From Arcanobacterium wilhelmae (GTDB lineage: Bacteria > Actinomycetota > Actinomycetes > Actinomycetales > Actinomycetaceae): a stretch of DNA of 64,000 nucleotides. The stretch's first letter is position 1. Every line of letters starts with the position of its first letter. The notes under the pieces are model-generated. The model was given only the letters and a program-made list of their open reading frames with translations, had not been told where the DNA came from and made no database searches. Made by a program: the position numbers and the translations under genes. The DNA lies in the NCBI RefSeq assembly GCF_029632765.1, contig NZ_CP121247.1, positions 1,116,001 through 1,180,000 of the forward strand. The letters are read 5' to 3'. Positions 35,123 to 44,469 of this stretch are shown here, one piece after another.

Positions 35123-35370
35123 GATTCCTCCGCCAGGATCGTATACGTCGGGTTAAACAAGGTGGGTGCGCCAGCTACTGTCACAAGATTGCCACGGACG
35201 TTGAGTTCTTGACCAATATCGATCGCGCTCAAATGACGCCTCGACATGAAAACCATCCGGAGCACCGCCGTGCCCACCTGGAGCGAGACCACCACATTCG
35301 GCGCGTCCGATGCGCCCGGATAAGTCACAGAAATGACGCTCCCGCGCACGTTAATGCGCCGCTTTGCCAT
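35119..35370 (-). CDS. small OB-fold nucleic-acid-binding protein
   Basis: 83 residues making almost only beta strands: INVRGSVISVTYPGASDAPNVVVSL, ELNVRGNLVTVAGAPTLFNPTYTIL. This matches the short stand-alone OB-fold proteins (RecG wedge/tRNA anti-codon-like) found between DUF3710 and DUF3159 genes in actinobacteria. It probably binds single-stranded nucleic acid, but no partner is known. Three bases separate it from the upstream DUF3710 gene and four bases overlap the downstream one. Confidence 0.85.
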   Translation of the reverse strand: MAKRRINVRGSVISVTYPGASDAPNVVVSLQVGTAVLRMVFMSRRHLSAIDIGQELNVRGNLVTVAGAPTLFNPTYTILAEES

Positions 35371-35373
35371 AGG

Positions 35374-35991
35374 CTAGCTTTCGACTGGCTGGAGGCTGGC
35401 CTGAATCTGCTCCGGAATCTGCAAAGCGAGAAGCTCACGGGGCGGATGCGGCTCTGAGCCACGGCGAACAGCCACGCGATCGAGGATCTGAAGAATGTGT
35501 GCGGCCGCCGCATCGTCAGCACCGGCACGACCGTACAGTGTTGCTCGGAGAAGCCAACGGTGGCCGTCGATTCCAAGGAAGCGGTGAGGCGCCGTGCCGC
35601 CCTCGACCGGCATCTGTGCACGCAGTTCCTTGCCATAGGTGCCATCAACTTCCACCGACGATCCACCCTGGGCGGCGATCGACGTGCGCATATCGAGACG
35701 AACCTCGTCCCAAATGCCGCGCGACTTCGGAGCAGCGAACGCCTGCAACTGCAGCGCCGACCCGTCAAGAACATAGACGACTCCGACTACGGTGGTTCGA
35801 TCTTCGTTGAGGGTGAGCTGAAGCTGGGCGCCAGGGACCGCAGGAATCAGGAGCGAACCGGCGTCGAGGAGTTCGCCAGGTTCGGAGATTTCAGCCGCGT
35901 CGTACGGGCCGTGGGCGGCCTTCTTCGGCTTTTCCTCAGCCGCCGGTGCGGGCGCGCTCGTTTCCTTCTTCTTGCGTGAAAACCAACTCAT
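35374..35991 (-). CDS. DUF3710 domain-containing protein
   Basis: 205 residues. A Lys/Ala/Pro-rich start (MSWFSRKKKETSAPAP) is followed by the family core: HGPYDAAEISEPGELLDAGSLLIPAVPGAQ, the DGSALQLQAFAAPKSRGIWDEVR strand-helix, and GIDGHRWLLRATLYGRA. Function unknown; the family is restricted to actinobacteria. The ATG at 35991 has AAAGG eight bases upstream. In related genomes a dUTPase gene commonly precedes it; here only 72 bases separate it from the DUF4193 gene, so dut is absent from this spot. Confidence 0.9.
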   Translation of the reverse strand: MSWFSRKKKETSAPAPAAEEKPKKAAHGPYDAAEISEPGELLDAGSLLIPAVPGAQLQLTLNEDRTTVVGVVYVLDGSALQLQAFAAPKSRGIWDEVRLDMRTSIAAQGGSSVEVDGTYGKELRAQMPVEGGTAPHRFLGIDGHRWLLRATLYGRAGADDAAAAHILQILDRVAVRRGSEPHPPRELLALQIPEQIQASLQPVES

Positions 35992-36063
35992 CTGCTGTGC
36001 CTTTCGTTCTTTCCTTGCCCTACAGTACCGCAACGGCCCGCCAACTGGCGGGCCGGAGCGATG

Positions 36064-36360
36064 TCAGGCTGCACACTCGAGGCAGACCGGAAGGCCGTTT
36101 TCCTCGTAGGCAAGCTGCGAGCGGTGGTGAACAAGGAAGCACTGGCTACACGTGAATTCGTCGTCCTGAGCAGGAATCACGGCAACCGAAAGCTCGACGT
36201 TCGACAGATCCGCTCCGGGGAGCTCAAAGCCCTCCGCCGCTTCGTTCTCGTCTTCGTCCACGGTGCCCGACTGCTGGTCGGAGTGCGCTTTCAAAGCCTC
36301 CAGAGAATCTTCCTTGATCTCCTCATCTTGCTTGCGTGGCGCATCGTAATCTGTGGCCAT
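36064..36360 (-). CDS. DUF4193 zinc-ribbon-like protein
   Basis: 98 residues. It starts MATDYDAPRKQDEEIKEDSLEALKA, has an acidic middle (DEDENEAAEGFELPG), and ends in a probable zinc site CSQC (about residues 74-77) with CLEC near the C-terminus, four Cys in two pairs. Such proteins are conserved in actinobacteria with no assigned function; the zinc site suggests nucleic-acid or protein contact. GGAGG lies five bases upstream of the ATG at 36360. It is the first gene of the minus-strand DUF set and is divergent from sepH. Confidence 0.92.
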   Translation of the reverse strand: MATDYDAPRKQDEEIKEDSLEALKAHSDQQSGTVDEDENEAAEGFELPGADLSNVELSVAVIPAQDDEFTCSQCFLVHHRSQLAYEENGLPVCLECAA

Positions 36361-36375
36361 CGTGACCTCCTTCAA

Positions 36376-36597
36376 TTTCCTTGTCGCGGTACTGCTGAGC
36401 GTGCCTCAGCCTGTCCCGGAGGCGCCATGCGGCGCCTGTTTGTTCCCGCTGTTTTTACCAGATTTTTACGCGTTTGTGAAGTCCAATTATGCGGTGAGCT
36501 ATTTTCTGCATTCGACCTGGGTGAACACACCGCCGCAAAAATGGGTATTTACCGCCGTTTCGTGGCACTCTTGATACTGGAGATTTGGGAGGAATAC
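36376..36597. promoter_or_regulatory. 222-bp divergent promoter region between DUF4193 and sepH genes
   Basis: Contains a hairpin AGGCGCC-ATGC-GGCGCCT (36420-36437) and, toward sepH, TTTACC followed after about 19 bases by GATACT (near 36570-36580). No gene is seen in it. Confidence 0.45.
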
Positions 36598-37659
36598 ATG
36601 ATCGATCTTGAGCTGTTGGGTTTGGTTCCAGACGGCGACGCACTGAGTTTAAACGACGCCGACGGCAACCGCTACCGCCTACCGATTACGTCCGAGTTGC
36701 GTGCGGCGCTCCGAAAGGACGTGCGCGCAAGCGCCGAAGAACCACCCCGCCCGATCACTCCGAAGGAAATCCAGGCGCATTTCCGCGCAGGATTGTCGGT
36801 CGCTGAGGTTTCTGAGCTAACGGCGATCCCGCCGGCCGATCTGGACGGCCTGGCGCGTCCGATCCTCGCTGAACGCCAGTACACTGCACTCCAAGCCCGA
36901 CGCTGGATGTTAAGCAAGGAAGCCGGCTCGATGAGCCTGGAGGAGCTCGTCGGCTCGCGCCTTGCCGCCCGAGGCGTTGATGCTCATTCGATCGAGTGGG
37001 ATTCGTACCGCAAGAACAATGAGCGCATGCTTGTTGCTGAGTTTGTCATCGGCGAGAAGCAGCACCTCGCCCAGTGGCGGATCGATATGCAGGCTCACAC
37101 TGTGACCGCCACGAACGACGAAGCCGCCTGGCTCACGGAAACGCAGATCCCTACCCCAGTTTCTCCGTGGCGTCCGCTCAATACGCCCGACATGAGCGAG
37201 AACACCGCATCCCTCGAGGCGCGTCGTGCTCGCCATGCGCTTGAGGCGGCCGAAAGCCCGGCCAGCCCGGACAGTGCCCTCTCCCCCGAAACTCCCCATG
37301 CTGGGGCGTCGATCGATGAAATGCTTGAATCGCTTGATTCGCAGCGTGGTGTTGCACAGCCGATGCCCGAGTTTGATGGCGCCCATCGGGCAGATTCCGA
37401 CGTCGACGGCGCTACCGACGCCACGATTATCGAGTTCCCCGGGAATACTGCACATGCCGAACAGGAGTCAGCCGCAAGCGCCGATGACGAACCCGCCGAG
37501 GAAGCAAATTCTGCCGAGGAACCGAGCGAAACCCAGGCTGAAATCCCGAATATCCCGCCGTCACCGGAGCCGTCTCACAAGGAGTCGAAGAAACGCAAGG
37601 GGCGCCCGTCGATGCCGTCGTGGGACGAGATCGTGTTCGGCTATTCGAAAGACAGCTAG
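36598..37659 (+). CDS. sepH: septation protein SepH (DUF3071)
   Basis: FtsZ-interacting cell-division protein of actinobacteria; SepH binds FtsZ and promotes its assembly. 353 residues. The N-terminal DUF3071 domain (about 1-175) starts MIDLELLGLVPDGDALSLND and includes a helix-turn-helix-like part LRPKEIQAHF-type (TPKEIQAHFRAGLSVAEVSELT). A long acidic and Pro/Ser-rich linker (about 190-330) leads to the conserved C-terminal segment RKGRPSMPSWDEIVFG. GGAGG lies six bases upstream of the ATG. The stop region contains three closely spaced TAG triplets in an AGCTAGA repeat. Confidence 0.93.
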   Translation: MIDLELLGLVPDGDALSLNDADGNRYRLPITSELRAALRKDVRASAEEPPRPITPKEIQAHFRAGLSVAEVSELTAIPPADLDGLARPILAERQYTALQARRWMLSKEAGSMSLEELVGSRLAARGVDAHSIEWDSYRKNNERMLVAEFVIGEKQHLAQWRIDMQAHTVTATNDEAAWLTETQIPTPVSPWRPLNTPDMSENTASLEARRARHALEAAESPASPDSALSPETPHAGASIDEMLESLDSQRGVAQPMPEFDGAHRADSDVDGATDATIIEFPGNTAHAEQESAASADDEPAEEANSAEEPSETQAEIPNIPPSPEPSHKESKKRKGRPSMPSWDEIVFGYSKDS

Positions 37660-37671
37660 ACAGCTAGAGAG

Positions 37672-38304
37672 CTAGAGATCGAGCGTTTGAGGCGACAGCT
37701 CCGAGGCATGCGCCGTCGCGGCAGTCATGCCACGCATGTGGTGATAACGGCATAGCACCTCGTATGCGACGGTGGCGCCGCCGGTATCGCCGACCACCAC
37801 CTGCTCGCCCTCGGTCACCATCACGCCGTTCACGGTACGGGCGTTGTGCGTGGCTCGCTTCCCGCACCAGCACAACGCCTCCACCTGAAGGCGTTCGATA
37901 CGGTCTGCGAGTTCCATCATGCGCTGGGAGCCTTCGAACAGCCTCGCGCGGAAGTCCGTGGTGATGCCGAATCCGTACACGTTGATCCCGATCTCGTCGA
38001 CGATACGCGCGAGCTGATCGACCTGCGGGCGGCTGTAAAACTGCACTTCGTCGCAGATCAGCCAGTCGACGCGGCCTTTCTGACGGGCGGCCGCAACCTC
38101 TTTCCAAAAGTCGGTGGTGGGTTCAACCTCGACGGCATCCTCGATCAGTCCGATACGCGAGGAAAGCTTGCCGCGTCCTGCACGATCGTTCATCGTGAAG
38201 ATGATCCCCGCAAGGTCGCGTTGGCGGAAGTTGTAGGCGGTCTGCAAGGCGAGAGTGGATTTTCCACAGTCCATCGTGCCCGAGAAAAAGACCAGCTCAG
38301 CCAT
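37672..38304 (-). CDS. tdk: thymidine kinase (type II)
   Basis: Phosphorylates thymidine in the salvage pathway. About 210 residues. P-loop SGTMDCGKSTLALQ at residues 8-21, DE motif WLICDEVQFYS near 75-85, lasso region and a zinc site formed by CWCGKRATH and CRYHH toward the C-terminus. The ATG at 38304 has GGAGG seven bases upstream; the adjacent ATG at 38307 is the alternative. Either overlaps the stop of the upstream phosphodiesterase gene, so the two are coupled. With no dut nearby, it is the only dTMP-related gene in the window. Confidence 0.95.
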   Translation of the reverse strand: MAELVFFSGTMDCGKSTLALQTAYNFRQRDLAGIIFTMNDRAGRGKLSSRIGLIEDAVEVEPTTDFWKEVAAARQKGRVDWLICDEVQFYSRPQVDQLARIVDEIGINVYGFGITTDFRARLFEGSQRMMELADRIERLQVEALCWCGKRATHNARTVNGVMVTEGEQVVVGDTGGATVAYEVLCRYHHMRGMTAATAHASELSPQTLDL

Positions 38305-39398
38305 CATGCCACCTCCATGATTAGGGGAACATACATTTCGTCGTCGGTGAGAGAGCCATGAACACCGATCAGGTCGATCGCCGACGATGGTTGCGTGGTG
38401 GAATCTACCACGACGCAGGTGCCTTTCATGAACACCAACACGTCTGGCAGGCGCTCGACGACGTGTGGAAGTACAGGCCCCATGATTCCCGACGCCGCCA
38501 CCTGAGCTTTCGTGTAAACGGTTGCTTTGTCGCCAAGGAACTCTCGCCAGCGCTGGGCGACGTCGTCAGGGACCTTCGTGTGAAGGTGAAGGGCACGCGG
38601 TTCGCCTGCGATCACCTCGACGCCGGTGCGCAGCTCACGGTGGGCAGCGATGTCGATCCGCTCGGACACGTCGATCATTCCGTGATCGGCGGTGAGAACG
38701 ACGAGGGTGTCTGTGGGGACGCTCGCGAGCAGTTGCCGGATCCCTGCGTCGACTGTTTCGAGGGCACCGATCCACGCGTGAGAATTCCAGCCGTCTCGAT
38801 GGCCAGCCTTGTCCACGTGTTCCCAGTAGAGATAGACGACGTCGGCGCTGCCGCGCAGCGCACGGGCAGCGGCCTCGACACGCTGGTCGAGAGTCTTTGC
38901 TCCGATCGCCTGAGCTCCGCGCAGGAACGTGCGCGAGAAGCCCGAGCCAATGAACTTCTTCGCCTGGACAACACGCACCGCGCTGGCACGATCACCGAGG
39001 CGCTCAAAGAGCGTGGGCTGGGATTGCCAGAGTTCGGGTTTGGGAAGATGCTCCCCCTTCCACGACACGAGCGAAAACACCTCACCCGTTGCGGGATTGC
39101 GCATCGAGTATCCGAGCATCGCAGTTTCGCCTGGCTCTTTGCCCGTACCGATCGCTGCGAGAGCGGCGGCCGTCGTCGAGGGAGCCACGGTTGTGATTGC
39201 GCGATCCACGCCGATTGCGCGCAACGTGGGGGCATGCCCTCGCCTCGCTTGTAACTGGAGCGCACCCAGGCCGTCCACAACCACAAAGCACAACTTGCGC
39301 GCGGAGGGAAAACCTAACGCACCGGCGTCGGCGGCTCCCGAAACACCGTAACCGACGGCGTCGAGTGCGCCAGCCAGTGCGGCCGTCACCTCGCTCAC
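38304..39398 (-). CDS. alkaline-phosphatase-superfamily phosphodiesterase / nucleotide pyrophosphatase
   Basis: 364 residues of the type I phosphodiesterase fold. Metal-site motifs are visible: CFVVVDGLG at about residues 36-44 (first Asp), the nucleophile Thr in TTVAPSTTAAALAAIGTG (about 69-86), YWEHVDKAGHRDG (Asp and His), VVLTADHGMID (Asp-His) and IGVHGSL (His). All are present, so hydrolysis of a phosphodiester or pyrophosphate is likely; substrate unknown. No signal peptide is seen, so it is cytosolic. It overlaps DUF5998 by four bases and tdk by one. A dispersed 12-mer copy lies at 39319-39330. Confidence 0.9.
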   Translation of the reverse strand: MSEVTAALAGALDAVGYGVSGAADAGALGFPSARKLCFVVVDGLGALQLQARRGHAPTLRAIGVDRAITTVAPSTTAAALAAIGTGKEPGETAMLGYSMRNPATGEVFSLVSWKGEHLPKPELWQSQPTLFERLGDRASAVRVVQAKKFIGSGFSRTFLRGAQAIGAKTLDQRVEAAARALRGSADVVYLYWEHVDKAGHRDGWNSHAWIGALETVDAGIRQLLASVPTDTLVVLTADHGMIDVSERIDIAAHRELRTGVEVIAGEPRALHLHTKVPDDVAQRWREFLGDKATVYTKAQVAASGIMGPVLPHVVERLPDVLVFMKGTCVVVDSTTQPSSAIDLIGVHGSLTDDEMYVPLIMEVA

Positions 39399-39952
39399 CG
39401 GCCACCACCAAGAGCGGCCTCAACCTCACCCATGAACGCGAGAGTCGGCGCAAAATACTCTCCGTCGGAAAACCGTTCCGTGAAAATCTGGAAATCGTCG
39501 TTCGTGAGCATCCCGATAAACCCGTGATCGAGCGTGCACTGAGGATCCTCGCACATGCTCGGCAAAATCTCGGTGGACCAGGACCCTCCCCAGCGCAACC
39601 GCAAGACTGCGGAGTTAAGCTGGCCGAAATCATCGCCGTCCACTTCACGACGGCGAATCACGTGATGTTCACGCACCTGATCCAGGCTGATCACCTGAAT
39701 ATCGGAAACCAGCTCACCCTTCGCTGTGAAATCGTGGGAAATATCCGAAAACAGCACGACAAGCCGGGTGGCTGTCAAAACGAAGACGACGGCGCGTTCG
39801 TAGACAGCGTCGTCGTCGAAAGCCGTTTCGGGACGCGCAAAATAGGCACGTACTTCCTCGTTGCCCACTGCCAACGCGACATCATCGACGAGAGCGGCCC
39901 CGTGCGGGCCGGCTAGACGCATGGCACGAGCAACTTCGGAAAAATCAATCAT
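39395..39952 (-). CDS. DUF5998 family protein
   Basis: 185 residues, cytosolic. It contains [33 protein letters not shown], a PH-domain-like strand region, then [17 protein letters not shown] and [19 protein letters not shown], all characteristic of this actinobacterial family of unknown function. It is first of a three-gene minus-strand unit with the phosphodiesterase and thymidine kinase. The divergent parC-like gene starts 102 bases away. Confidence 0.88.
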   Translation of the reverse strand: MIDFSEVARAMRLAGPHGAALVDDVALAVGNEEVRAYFARPETAFDDDAVYERAVVFVLTATRLVVLFSDISHDFTAKGELVSDIQVISLDQVREHHVIRRREVDGDDFGQLNSAVLRLRWGGSWSTEILPSMCEDPQCTLDHGFIGMLTNDDFQIFTERFSDGEYFAPTLAFMGEVEAALGGGR

Positions 39953-40042
39953 GCTTCTATTCTTTCACCTCGGCCCGCCGTGTGCGAGGTTGAGCGAGGT
40001 ATGCCACCCGTGGCGTTCCCCCTACTCTCACCCAAAAACCAC

Positions 40043-40048
40043 GATAAT
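40043..40048 (+). promoter_or_regulatory. leaderless -10 box of the parC-like gene
   Basis: GATAAT six bases before the ATG at 40055; no Shine-Dalgarno sequence is present. Confidence 0.5.
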
Positions 40049-40054
40049 AGTGGA

Positions 40055-42451
40055 ATGGCTGAAATGACGGAACATATTGTCGATATCGACGTCTCGCAAG
40101 AGATGCGCACCTCGTTCTTAGAGTATTCGTACTCTGTGATCTACGCGCGCGCCCTGCCCGATGCGCGCGATGGCCTCAAGCCCGTCCAACGCCGCATCCT
40201 GTTCCAGATGAACCAGATGGGCTTGCGCCCGGATCGTGGGCACGTGAAGTCCTCGCGCGTCATCGGCGACGTTATGGGCCGCCTTCACCCGCACGGCGAT
40301 TCAGCAATTTACGATGCCATGGTGCGCATGGCCCAACCGTTCACGATGCGCTTGCCGCTGGTGGACGGGCACGGAAATTTCGGTTCTCTCGACGACGGCC
40401 CCGCGGCCGCCCGCTACACCGAGGCCCGCATGGCCCCAGCGGCACTGGCAATGACGGCCTCGCTGGATGAAGACGTCGTGGATATGGTTCCGAATTACGA
40501 CAACACCCTCCTTCAGCCTGAGGTGTTGCCGGCCGCGATCCCCAACCTTCTGGTCAACGGTTCCTCCGGTATCGCCGTTGGCATGGCCACCAACATGGCA
40601 CCCCACAACCTCAATGAAGTGATCGCGGGCGCCCAGCATTTGCTCAATCATCCAGATGCGACGCTCGACGAGCTCATGAAGTTCATTCCCGGCCCGGATC
40701 TGCCTGAAGGTGGGCGAATCGTGGGATTGGATGGCATTCGCCAGGCATACGAAACGGGCCGCGGAATTTTCCGCACCCGTGCCACCGCACACATCGAGAA
40801 CATTACCGCACGCAAGAAGGGCATCGTGTTCTCGGAGTTGCCTTACCTCGTGGGCCCAGAAAAAGTGATCGAGAAAATCAAGGACGGGGTGCAAAACAAG
40901 AAACTCACCGGTATCGCGGACGTGCAAAACCTCACCGATCGCCACCACGGCATGCGCCTCGTGGTGGAGGTGAAAGCGTCCACGTCGCCGGAAGAGGTGC
41001 TCGCGGCGCTCTACCAGCACACGCCGCTCGAAGAGTCCTTTGGTATCAACAATGTGGCGCTGGTGGACGGTGAGCCACGCACGCTCGGCCTTCGCGAGCT
41101 CCTGCAGGTCTTTATCGATCACCGTATTTCTGTGACGCGCCGCCGTTCACAGTTCCGCCTCAACAAGGCCCTCGAGCGCTTGCACCTTGTTGAAGGCCTG
41201 CTCATCGCAATCCTCGATATCGACGAGGTAATCCAGTTAATCCGTTCCTCGGAGGATTCTGCCACGGCGAAGACCCGCCTGATGGAGGTATTCGACCTTT
41301 CAGAGCCTCAAGCCGAGTACATCCTCGAGTTGCGCCTGCGCAGGCTCACGAAGTTCTCTCAGATCGAGCTCGAGGCGGAGCGCGATGAACTCAACAAGAC
41401 GATCGAGGAGCTTCGCGAGATTCTCGGCTCGGAAGTTGCTCTCAAGGCGCTGATTACCCGTGAGATGAGCGAGGTTGCCCGCGAGTACGGCACGCCGCGT
41501 CGCACGATTCTGCTCGAGTCGGATGCCTCCTCCGCAGCGGGCGGGAAACCGAAAAAGCTCGCAGACGATCCGGCCTGGGTTCTGCTGTCGACGTCGGGGC
41601 GCGTGGCGCGTGTAGAAGGCGAGGAACCAATTTCGCGCATGGGGAACGCCACCCATGGCGCGCTCACCAGTGAGGTTCTGACCTCGAACCTGGCCGAAGT
41701 CGGCGTTGTTAGTTCCGGCGGCACAGTGGCGCGCCTGCGCGTTGGCGACATCCCTGCCCTGCCCCGCACCGAGAACGCCCCATCACTCGAGGCAGGCGCT
41801 CCGATCGACGAGATCGTCCTTCTGCCGCCGAGCGAAACGGTGGTCGGCTTGATTTCCCTCGACCCCGACGTCGTCGTCGCTGTCGCCACGGAGCAAGGAA
41901 AGGTCAAGCGCACGAACGCCGCCGACGCCGCTGCCGCCGGCTCACTCATCACCCTCCTCGACGACGATGTGGTAATTGGCGTTGCGCAGGCGCCAGACAA
42001 CCACGATCTAGCTCTCGTCACGTCGGATGCGCAACTGCTGCGTTTCTCAGCGGCAGATGTGCGCCCGCAGGGCCATGCCGGGCGTGGTATCGCTGGAATG
42101 AGAGTATCCGATGGCGCTCGCGTGATTGCCCTCGGATCCTTACCTTCCAACGATCTCGCCGCTCACGTTGTGGCAACCATCTCGGGATCCTCCGATGCGC
42201 TCCCTGGAACTGTCGCAGGACACGTGAAAGTAACTCCACTCGATCGTTACCCGGCGAAGGGCAGGGCCACGGGCGGCGTGCGCACGCACCGATTCCTGCG
42301 CGGAGAAAACGTCTTGCAGCTTGCATGGATCGGCCCGATGCCAGCGCGCGCGGTCGATTCGCGTGGCAAGTCCGTCCCACTCCCCGAGGTCGATGAGCGG
42401 CGAGACGGTTCCGGTGAGCCCGCTGCGCGTGCAATCGTCGCGATCGGGTGA
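40055..42451 (+). CDS. parC: DNA topoisomerase IV subunit A-like type II topoisomerase
   Basis: DNA breakage-reunion subunit, 798 residues. Winged-helix region with [17 protein letters not shown] (Ser83 at the quinolone-resistance hot spot, wild-type form) and the catalytic Tyr121 in AARYTEARM. The tower and coiled-coil follow, then a C-terminal beta-pinwheel (about 520-798). The GyrA-box (QRRGGKG-like) is not found; the corresponding site reads [10 protein letters not shown]. Its partner-like subunit B is encoded nearby on the other strand at 44470-46581. That separate placement and the missing GyrA-box favour a ParC role over gyrase, though a dedicated GyrA elsewhere is assumed. Confidence 0.85.
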   Translation: MAEMTEHIVDIDVSQEMRTSFLEYSYSVIYARALPDARDGLKPVQRRILFQMNQMGLRPDRGHVKSSRVIGDVMGRLHPHGDSAIYDAMVRMAQPFTMRLPLVDGHGNFGSLDDGPAAARYTEARMAPAALAMTASLDEDVVDMVPNYDNTLLQPEVLPAAIPNLLVNGSSGIAVGMATNMAPHNLNEVIAGAQHLLNHPDATLDELMKFIPGPDLPEGGRIVGLDGIRQAYETGRGIFRTRATAHIENITARKKGIVFSELPYLVGPEKVIEKIKDGVQNKKLTGIADVQNLTDRHHGMRLVVEVKASTSPEEVLAALYQHTPLEESFGINNVALVDGEPRTLGLRELLQVFIDHRISVTRRRSQFRLNKALERLHLVEGLLIAILDIDEVIQLIRSSEDSATAKTRLMEVFDLSEPQAEYILELRLRRLTKFSQIELEAERDELNKTIEELREILGSEVALKALITREMSEVAREYGTPRRTILLESDASSAAGGKPKKLADDPAWVLLSTSGRVARVEGEEPISRMGNATHGALTSEVLTSNLAEVGVVSSGGTVARLRVGDIPALPRTENAPSLEAGAPIDEIVLLPPSETVVGLISLDPDVVVAVATEQGKVKRTNAADAAAAGSLITLLDDDVVIGVAQAPDNHDLALVTSDAQLLRFSAADVRPQGHAGRGIAGMRVSDGARVIALGSLPSNDLAAHVVATISGSSDALPGTVAGHVKVTPLDRYPAKGRATGGVRTHRFLRGENVLQLAWIGPMPARAVDSRGKSVPLPEVDERRDGSGEPAARAIVAIG

Positions 42452-42527
42452 GAGGGTGGCGCGCATCATCGGTGCGCCGCCCGCAACAGCTCACACATGC
42501 ACACGCCGACAGTGGCGGACCAGTGTG

Positions 42528-43421
42528 CTACTGCGCGGAGAACCGCCGATCCCACGCGCGCTGTGCCGCGACCGGCGAAAACCCCAGCTGAATGAACGAA
42601 TCGTAAACCGGCGAGTCCGCATCTAGATCGAGGCTCATCGCACCAATCCCCTCAGATGCAAACCCCTCTTGAGCGGCGGCGAGGAGACGTGCACCCACGC
42701 GCCGCCTCTGCCACTCGGGTTCTACCACAAGCTCCTCAACCAGCGCCTCCGGCGCAGCCCATCCCTCGACTCGCGAAGCGAGCAGGTATCCCACCAGCCG
42801 GGGCCGATCGGAGAACTCGTCCACAGCCCCGAAACGCCACCTCAGCCCCGCGCTCTCCCACGCTCCGGCGTCGTTGAAAACTGCTCGGCGTAGACGCGCC
42901 ACGTCCTCTTCCATCGCCGAATCCAGGTCGGCAATCCGGAGGTACGCTCCTGCAAGTTCTGGCGCTTCGCCCACTCCAACAAGCTTTCGCATCGAGACGA
43001 TCGATTCCCTGGGATGAAAAGCAAAACTCCGCAGGAGGGATTCTAAATCTGTGTTTGCGCGATCCACATACATGCGCATCATCCACGCCGATAAGCCGCA
43101 TTCGCTCGCGATCTCGCTACTTGCCTCAATCGAATGCCGAACCACGTGCTCACCGATGCCCCTGCGTCGAAAATCTGGATGCACAGCGCCGCTCATCGTC
43201 ATCTGTGGCGATGACGGATCGTGGAACCTCACCATCGAAAACGCGACCAAGGTGGGCCCTGCAAAAAAACCTTGAATACGATGTGCAGCTCCAGGAGAAA
43301 AATACTCCTGCACCTCGACACCCGTGGTGCGAAGTTGCGAGCGTTCCGCCGCTTCGCATGCCGTGATCAGTTTCGTCAGCGCGGCGGAATCGGCCAACGT
43401 GAGGGCACGTTGCGCGATCAT
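42528..43421 (-). CDS. tandem GNAT acetyltransferase (297 residues)
   Basis: Two GNAT domains in one chain. The first (about 1-150) has VHPDFRRRGIGEHVVRHS as its acetyl-CoA loop; the second (about 155-297) has VVEPEWQRRRVGARLLAAA. This two-domain layout is like mycothiol synthase but the sequence is not close enough to call it MshD. The ATG overlaps the stop of the upstream double-GNAT gene by four bases (ATGA). Substrate unknown. Probably co-transcribed with the parE-like gene and the next GNAT. Confidence 0.85.
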   Translation of the reverse strand: MIAQRALTLADSAALTKLITACEAAERSQLRTTGVEVQEYFSPGAAHRIQGFFAGPTLVAFSMVRFHDPSSPQMTMSGAVHPDFRRRGIGEHVVRHSIEASSEIASECGLSAWMMRMYVDRANTDLESLLRSFAFHPRESIVSMRKLVGVGEAPELAGAYLRIADLDSAMEEDVARLRRAVFNDAGAWESAGLRWRFGAVDEFSDRPRLVGYLLASRVEGWAAPEALVEELVVEPEWQRRRVGARLLAAAQEGFASEGIGAMSLDLDADSPVYDSFIQLGFSPVAAQRAWDRRFSAQ

Positions 43422-44413
43422 ATCTCGATCGAATACCTAATCAAGGTGCCATCAGGGCTGAAACCATCAGCAAGGAGAGAATCAACAATCGGATCATCGT
43501 CTCCTGCCAGAATTCGAAGCTCCGTAAAGCGCGACGCAACCAGCCCGACGTGCGCAGCGAACATGTGCCGCGCCACGAGCTCCGGCGCCCCCTCGCGCAC
43601 GCCGCGGGCACGAACAAGACCCGCTCCCCGTCGGCCTTCCTCCAACAGATCGTAGGCAACCACGCCTCGAGAATCCGCGATCACAATCGACGCATCCGCA
43701 TTGATCATTCCGATCAGGAGCCGCCAATCCTCATCGCCGGCTGGCTTCAAGAACGACGAACGCGACGTTGTCGAATTATTCATCTCCTGGAGTTGCGCCA
43801 AATCTTTCGCTGCCAAGGGACGCGCCTGAAAACCTTCGGCGCGCAACGTATCAAGCGCTTCCCGGCCGACCTGCGCCAACTGCGAAACGTTCGCAAGATA
43901 AAACGTTCGCGCCTCCGCGGGGGTGAATCCGCCGGCAGCCAGCAGACGCCGCAACTCTGAGTTCTCGCCCTCTGCAAGCGAATCAATCTGGATCCCGGTC
44001 GCACCGGGAACTGTCATTGCAAGCTGGCGCGCGCGGCCATCCTGCCAGTCGAGAACTGCGCGCCCTACGCCTTTCTGACGCCAGTTTCGGGAAATAACGC
44101 CCTCCACCTGAGCCCGAACGATCGGGGTGTTCAAGTGATTGACGATCACCGACGCGAACGCCTGCATCACTCCTTCAGAATCGAAACCAGCGATCACATC
44201 AGAATATTCGGGCAGGACGTTCATCCGTGCAAGCCGTGCAAGCCGTGCAAGCATCATCGGTTCACACCGGATGTGGTTCACACCGGTCGTTGCTTGAGCT
44301 GCCAAAGCTAGCATGCGCTCAAGATCCGAAACCTGGGCACGGCGCCACGTCAACCCCAAATGTGGGGGCGGAAACTCCACTCCCCCCTCTACAGGGTCAG
44401 ACCACTGTGCCAC
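43418..44413 (-). CDS. tandem GNAT acetyltransferase (331 residues)
   Basis: Second two-domain GNAT. Acetyl-CoA loop of the N-terminal domain is ISRNWRQKGVGRAVLDW; the C-terminal domain keeps VARHMFAAHVGLVASRF and LGFSPDG-type ends but a weaker loop, so it may be structural. The same C-terminal theme (DGFSPDGTLIRY) recurs in the neighbour (LGFSPVAAQRAW), which suggests the two arose by duplication. GTG at 44411-44413 is chosen as start because GGAGG lies four bases upstream; a longer ATG start at 44452 has none. It contains a triple LAR repeat. Confidence 0.82.
   Translation of the reverse strand: MAQWSDPVEGGVEFPPPHLGLTWRRAQVSDLERMLALAAQATTGVNHIRCEPMMLARLARLARMNVLPEYSDVIAGFDSEGVMQAFASVIVNHLNTPIVRAQVEGVISRNWRQKGVGRAVLDWQDGRARQLAMTVPGATGIQIDSLAEGENSELRRLLAAGGFTPAEARTFYLANVSQLAQVGREALDTLRAEGFQARPLAAKDLAQLQEMNNSTTSRSSFLKPAGDEDWRLLIGMINADASIVIADSRGVVAYDLLEEGRRGAGLVRARGVREGAPELVARHMFAAHVGLVASRFTELRILAGDDDPIVDSLLADGFSPDGTLIRYSIEI
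44225..44251 (-). repeat. three tandem 9-bp units coding for (Leu-Ala-Arg)x3
   Basis: CCGTGCAAG repeated three times exactly, inside the double-GNAT gene. Copy-number change by slippage would add or remove LAR without shifting the frame. Confidence 0.8.
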
Positions 44414-44469
44414 TGTTCCTCCTGTCCATTCGGTGTGACTGTCACGAAACATATTCTTCCAGGATTTTC

